Assembly (NCBI GenBank): GCA_910585605.1
Contig: CAJUFL010000057.1
Location: forward strand, 1 to 24,355
Origin: an uncultured Lachnospiraceae bacterium
GTDB taxonomy: Bacteria; Bacillota; Clostridia; Lachnospirales; Lachnospiraceae
Reading direction: 5' to 3'
Length of the DNA stretch: 24,355 nucleotides
A program made the position numbers and the translations under genes. This document shows positions 21,669 through 24,355 of this stretch, one piece after another. Below the pieces are notes generated by a model that was given only the letters and a program-made list of their open reading frames with translations, made no database searches and had not been told where the DNA came from. Every line of letters starts with the position of its first letter. Within the stretch, counting starts at the first letter, position 1.

Positions 21669-23268
21669 TCTCTAAATCATCCTCTCCCAATTCATCGTCA
21701 TCATCATTCAACAATGCTTCCATACGTTTTTTCCTGCGTTTCACTACAAAGACAATAATACTTGCAATTACTGCAATGGCGGCAACCGCAATTATCACAT
21801 ACACCCACCACGGGATGCCTTCCGACTCCTCTTCAAATTCTTCTTCGAGGTCATCAAATTCATCCATGATAGCATCCTCGCCTACCATACATGCTACATC
21901 CTGTTCGATTTCACCCGCATTTCCTTCTGAATCCTCATAAGAAATATGCACTTTTATAGTTCCCTTTTCTGAATTCTCTTTTGCTCCTACAACATTCAGC
22001 GTTGCATAAGCAGAAGAATTAGGTGCTATATTTCCTACATAATTCTCTTCTCCCGTCACCGCATCATCCTGGGCTGATACCTTTACATTGTAAACTCCGG
22101 CACTTCCCTGATTATTTATAGTAAACATCAGGCTGCCTTCTGAACCAATCCCAATAGATTCCGGTGTCATGGAAACATCCGTAATACCTAATTTTACTTC
22201 CTGATATACTGGAAGATATAAGTTTTCACTGGTGGAAAAGGTATTGCCTTTACCGTCATCAAAATCACCTTTTACAATTAATTTATAATTTTTCTGTGCC
22301 AAATCAGTAGAAGTCTTCAGCTCAATCTCAATATCTCCTGTTTTACCCGCTTCAATGCTTTCTACAAACACTGCATTAGATCCTGAAGTCGGGAGGAAAT
22401 TGCCCGCCTCGTTTCCAATTAAAAATTTACCGTTACGAACCGATGTTGACTTGGAAGCATTCTGAATATGGATGGTAATCTTAAAAGTCTCACCCGCCAT
22501 AACCTTTTCCGGTTTTGTCTCATACCCTGTAATAATCAATTTAGGAGCTGTTGCTTCACTATCCGAACCGTCTCCACCACTTGGGGTATAATCATTTCCA
22601 TCATCATCATCAGAAGGATCGTCATCCGGTTCATCAGAACCGCCTCCTAGAGAATTATTTCCTCCCGGAGTCGCCGTACTGCCGCCAGATGCTGTTCCCG
22701 AAAAATATATATTAATCGTCTTTATAACATAATAATCTGCCACGGTTCCGTCACTGGCAGTCTTTGTATATTCTCCAATAAACTTTACACTGTGATATCC
22801 TGTTTCCAAATCAGAACGTGCAGTCATAGAATACGATGCTTCTAATTCTGCCTGCTTTGCAGCCTCTGTGCCGGCTGATACAACCTTATATGCATCTCCA
22901 CTCGTTTCAAATGGAAAAGTAGTATCAATAACCGGATATACACTCTTTAATTTAATCGTCGCCACATCATTTGACTTTAATTTAAATTCTATTTTAAGCT
23001 TTTTGCCAGCTGTTCCTGTAATAGATTTGATAACTTCAACTCCTATATCTGAGTTCTTTCCCAACACTCCATTCGCATCCACATTAACAGAATCCGAAGC
23101 AGTCGCAGTAGTAGTATCCTTATATTGGGTAACTTCACTATTTTCTGGCATCTGCACCGCACTAACCAACTGTAATTCTCCCGGCATAAGAGTAATCATT
23201 AATGCACATATCATAAGAACCGCCAACTTCTGAAAATATCGGTTTTTTTTATAGCTTAATCGTTTCAT
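21655..23268 (-). CDS. Membrane-anchored exported protein with CARDB/NEW3-like repeats
   Basis: Encodes 537 residues from the ATG at 23268. An N-terminal signal (KKNRYFQKLAVLMICALMITLM) is followed by beta-rich domains, a low-complexity Gly/Asp/Ser linker (about 195-240), two Ig-like CARDB or NEW3-type repeats (KPEKVMAGETFKITIHIQNA; then MTPESIGIGSEGSLMFTINN), one transmembrane helix near the C-terminus (WWVYVIIAVAAIAVIASIIV) and an acidic cytoplasmic tail (DDDDELGEDDLENEDF). Start 23268 is chosen because GGAGG is 9 bp upstream; an ATG at 23274 is only 3 bp from it. It overlaps the ATPase gene by 20 bp. It probably forms one envelope complex with the ATPase and permease. Confidence 0.82.
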   Translation of the reverse strand: MKRLSYKKNRYFQKLAVLMICALMITLMPGELQLVSAVQMPENSEVTQYKDTTTATASDSVNVDANGVLGKNSDIGVEVIKSITGTAGKKLKIEFKLKSNDVATIKLKSVYPVIDTTFPFETSGDAYKVVSAGTEAAKQAELEASYSMTARSDLETGYHSVKFIGEYTKTASDGTVADYYVIKTINIYFSGTASGGSTATPGGNNSLGGGSDEPDDDPSDDDDGNDYTPSGGDGSDSEATAPKLIITGYETKPEKVMAGETFKITIHIQNASKSTSVRNGKFLIGNEAGNFLPTSGSNAVFVESIEAGKTGDIEIELKTSTDLAQKNYKLIVKGDFDDGKGNTFSTSENLYLPVYQEVKLGITDVSMTPESIGIGSEGSLMFTINNQGSAGVYNVKVSAQDDAVTGEENYVGNIAPNSSAYATLNVVGAKENSEKGTIKVHISYEDSEGNAGEIEQDVACMVGEDAIMDEFDDLEEEFEEESEGIPWWVYVIIAVAAIAVIASIIVFVVKRRKKRMEALLNDDDDELGEDDLENEDF

Positions 23269-24202
23269 GTTCATTATCCTCCATTACTTTCGTACTTCTA
23301 TCCTCTATTTTAACTATTCTGCCATCAACAATTCGAATTACTTTATCAGCAATTGCTGCCAGACTATCATCATGGGTAACCATTACCAGTGTTTTTTTCT
23401 GTTCATTTACCACTTTCCGCATCAAATCCATCATTTCCTTCGAAGTTCTGGAATCCAGATTACCAGTAGGCTCGTCCGCAAACATAATCTTGGGATTTAC
23501 TACCAATGCCCTTGCCATGCCAACACGCTGCTGCTGTCCTCCCGACATCTGATTGGGTTTATGGAATGCATGTTCCTTAAGTCCCACCAGCTTTAACATC
23601 TTCATTGCCTTTTTCAATCTTAAATCCTTTGACATTCCCCTAAAGGACAACGGTAACGCAACATTTTCCATTGCATTCATTGTTCCGATCAGGTTAAAAG
23701 ACTGAAAAATAAATCCAACATTTTTACGCCGAAACCGTACCAGCTTATTCTCGTTCATTTTCTCGATATGGTGTCCTGCAATCACAATCTCACCCTTCGT
23801 CGGTTTTTCCAACCCCGCCAGCATATTAAGCAATGTGGATTTACCTGAACCCGAAGTACCTACGATTGCACAAAACTCGCCTTCATATACTTTAAAATCC
23901 ACACCGTTTAACGCCCGTACTTTTGAAGCGCCTACTTTGTATATCTTATATAAATCTTTCACCTCGATTACAACCCTGCGGCTATCCGCCTCTTCCTTGG
24001 TATAATCATCACTGTGTTTCTTTCCATCATCAGCCTGTTCTTCCCCGGCAAATTCCAAAGGGGCATCTTCCTCTAAAATATCCTGTAGAACATCCGTCAG
24101 ATTAGATGCAGAATCTTCTAGCTTATCTTCATTCTTTTCTCTATTCTGACCACCAGAAAGTGTCTCTTCTAACCGGTCATTCGCTACGTCTGTAAACTTC
24201 AA
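23249..24202 (-). CDS. MacB/LolD-type ABC transporter ATP-binding protein with acidic N-terminal extension
   Basis: Encodes 317 residues starting at a TTG codon (24200-24202) that has AGGAGG 7 bp upstream; no ATG fits. Residues 1-75 form an acidic, low-complexity extension not usual in this family. The ATPase domain follows: Walker A GTSGSGKS (115-122), IFQSFNL Q-loop, signature MSGGQQQRV, Walker B IMFADEPTGNLD and H-loop VTHD. This is the LolD/MacB-class nucleotide-binding subunit. The exported protein and the FtsX-type permease follow with overlapping reading frames. Its rare start codon may limit the level of the first gene. Confidence 0.9.
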   Translation of the reverse strand: MKFTDVANDRLEETLSGGQNREKNEDKLEDSASNLTDVLQDILEEDAPLEFAGEEQADDGKKHSDDYTKEEADSRRVVIEVKDLYKIYKVGASKVRALNGVDFKVYEGEFCAIVGTSGSGKSTLLNMLAGLEKPTKGEIVIAGHHIEKMNENKLVRFRRKNVGFIFQSFNLIGTMNAMENVALPLSFRGMSKDLRLKKAMKMLKLVGLKEHAFHKPNQMSGGQQQRVGMARALVVNPKIMFADEPTGNLDSRTSKEMMDLMRKVVNEQKKTLVMVTHDDSLAAIADKVIRIVDGRIVKIEDRSTKVMEDNEHETIKL

Positions 24203-24226
24203 TGCTCTACCTCCTAATCTTAAGTG

Positions 24227-24232
24227 ATTATA
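24227..24232 (-). promoter_or_regulatory. -10 element for the ATPase operon
   Basis: On the minus strand TATAAT (24227-24232) stands about 25 bp before the TTG start. No good -35 is visible 17 bp upstream in the T-rich sequence, so the promoter call is tentative. Confidence 0.35.
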
Positions 24233-24317
24233 TCATATTTTATAATAAAGAAAAGTTTTTTTAATATTATTCACAAATTTTTAATAAAGTTAATATATGG
24301 TAAATTCTTGTTTATCT

Positions 24318-24355
24318 TAGTAAGGGGGACGCTTTCAACATGAGGGGGTGGTGGA
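24318..24355 (+). other. Possible start of a plus-strand gene leaving the window
   Basis: AGTAAGGGGGACG is followed by ATGAGGGGGTGGTGGA at the edge. Either the ATG at 24340 begins a gene, or GAGGGGGTGG is the ribosome binding site of one starting just outside. Too little sequence remains to decide. Confidence 0.2.

Noticed and set aside
21632..21940. Plus-strand serine-rich frame
   Set aside because: It is the complement of the acidic tail of the exported protein, whose GAT/GAA-rich codons read as serine-rich on the other strand.

Overview
The window looks like a chromosomal segment of a low-GC, Gram-positive gut-type anaerobe, most likely Lachnospiraceae (Clostridia). The pointers are strong AGGAGG-type ribosome binding sites, a GGGtGRT protein paired with an iron-sulfur scaffold-like protein, an Agr-type cyclic-peptide quorum-sensing locus, an Rpn-family nuclease with an (R/K)AEG tail, and MacB-like ABC genes next to a CARDB-like exported protein. 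This is inferred from gene content; no marker such as 16S rRNA is present.

Layout. 1-3000 (+): trkA-trkH potassium uptake operon, ending in a hairpin shared with the convergent strand. 3002-3727 (-): a CinA C-terminal amidase and a small uncharacterised protein. 3959-9796 (-): an accessory locus read right to left as LytTR response regulator, AgrC-like kinase, agrB, agrD (a 48-residue precursor that is easily missed), a small secreted protein, two ABC permeases and an ABC ATPase. Two copies of one operator architecture (11-bp direct repeats with a 20-bp period, ending exactly 8 bp from a TTGATT -35) precede the regulator gene and agrB. Diverging from the regulator, at about 10060-10220 (+), is an apparent non-coding RNA with a consensus promoter, two tandem hairpins showing a compensatory base change, and a GNRA-capped terminator.

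10318-12551 (-): a RelB-like antitoxin followed by a RelE-like toxin start that runs into a copy of the 3' end of the neighbouring GGGtGRT gene, then the intact GGGtGRT gene and its iron-sulfur scaffold partner. 12828-13873: an unknown protein and two divergent Arc-type ribbon-helix-helix paralogues around a cluster of CATTA operator-like elements. 14202-14477: an XRE regulator. 14584-15748 (-): an Rpn-like nuclease with nine (R/K)AEG repeats and a strong internal start, and upstream of it a stand-alone duplicate of exactly the C-terminal module with the same internal Shine-Dalgarno.

16059-18531: housekeeping genes (PHP phosphoesterase, yajC, tgt). 18918-20027 (+): an EF-hand-like calcium-binding protein with a long leader. 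20124-24202 (-): a translationally coupled operon of ABC ATPase (TTG start), membrane-anchored CARDB-like exported protein and FtsX/MacB-type permease, all three carrying strongly acidic tracts.

The best candidate for an undescribed system is the Agr-type locus with its secreted protein, ABC transporter and divergent structured RNA. The Rpn duplicate C-terminal module is second, as a possible nuclease with an intragenic or stand-alone antagonist.
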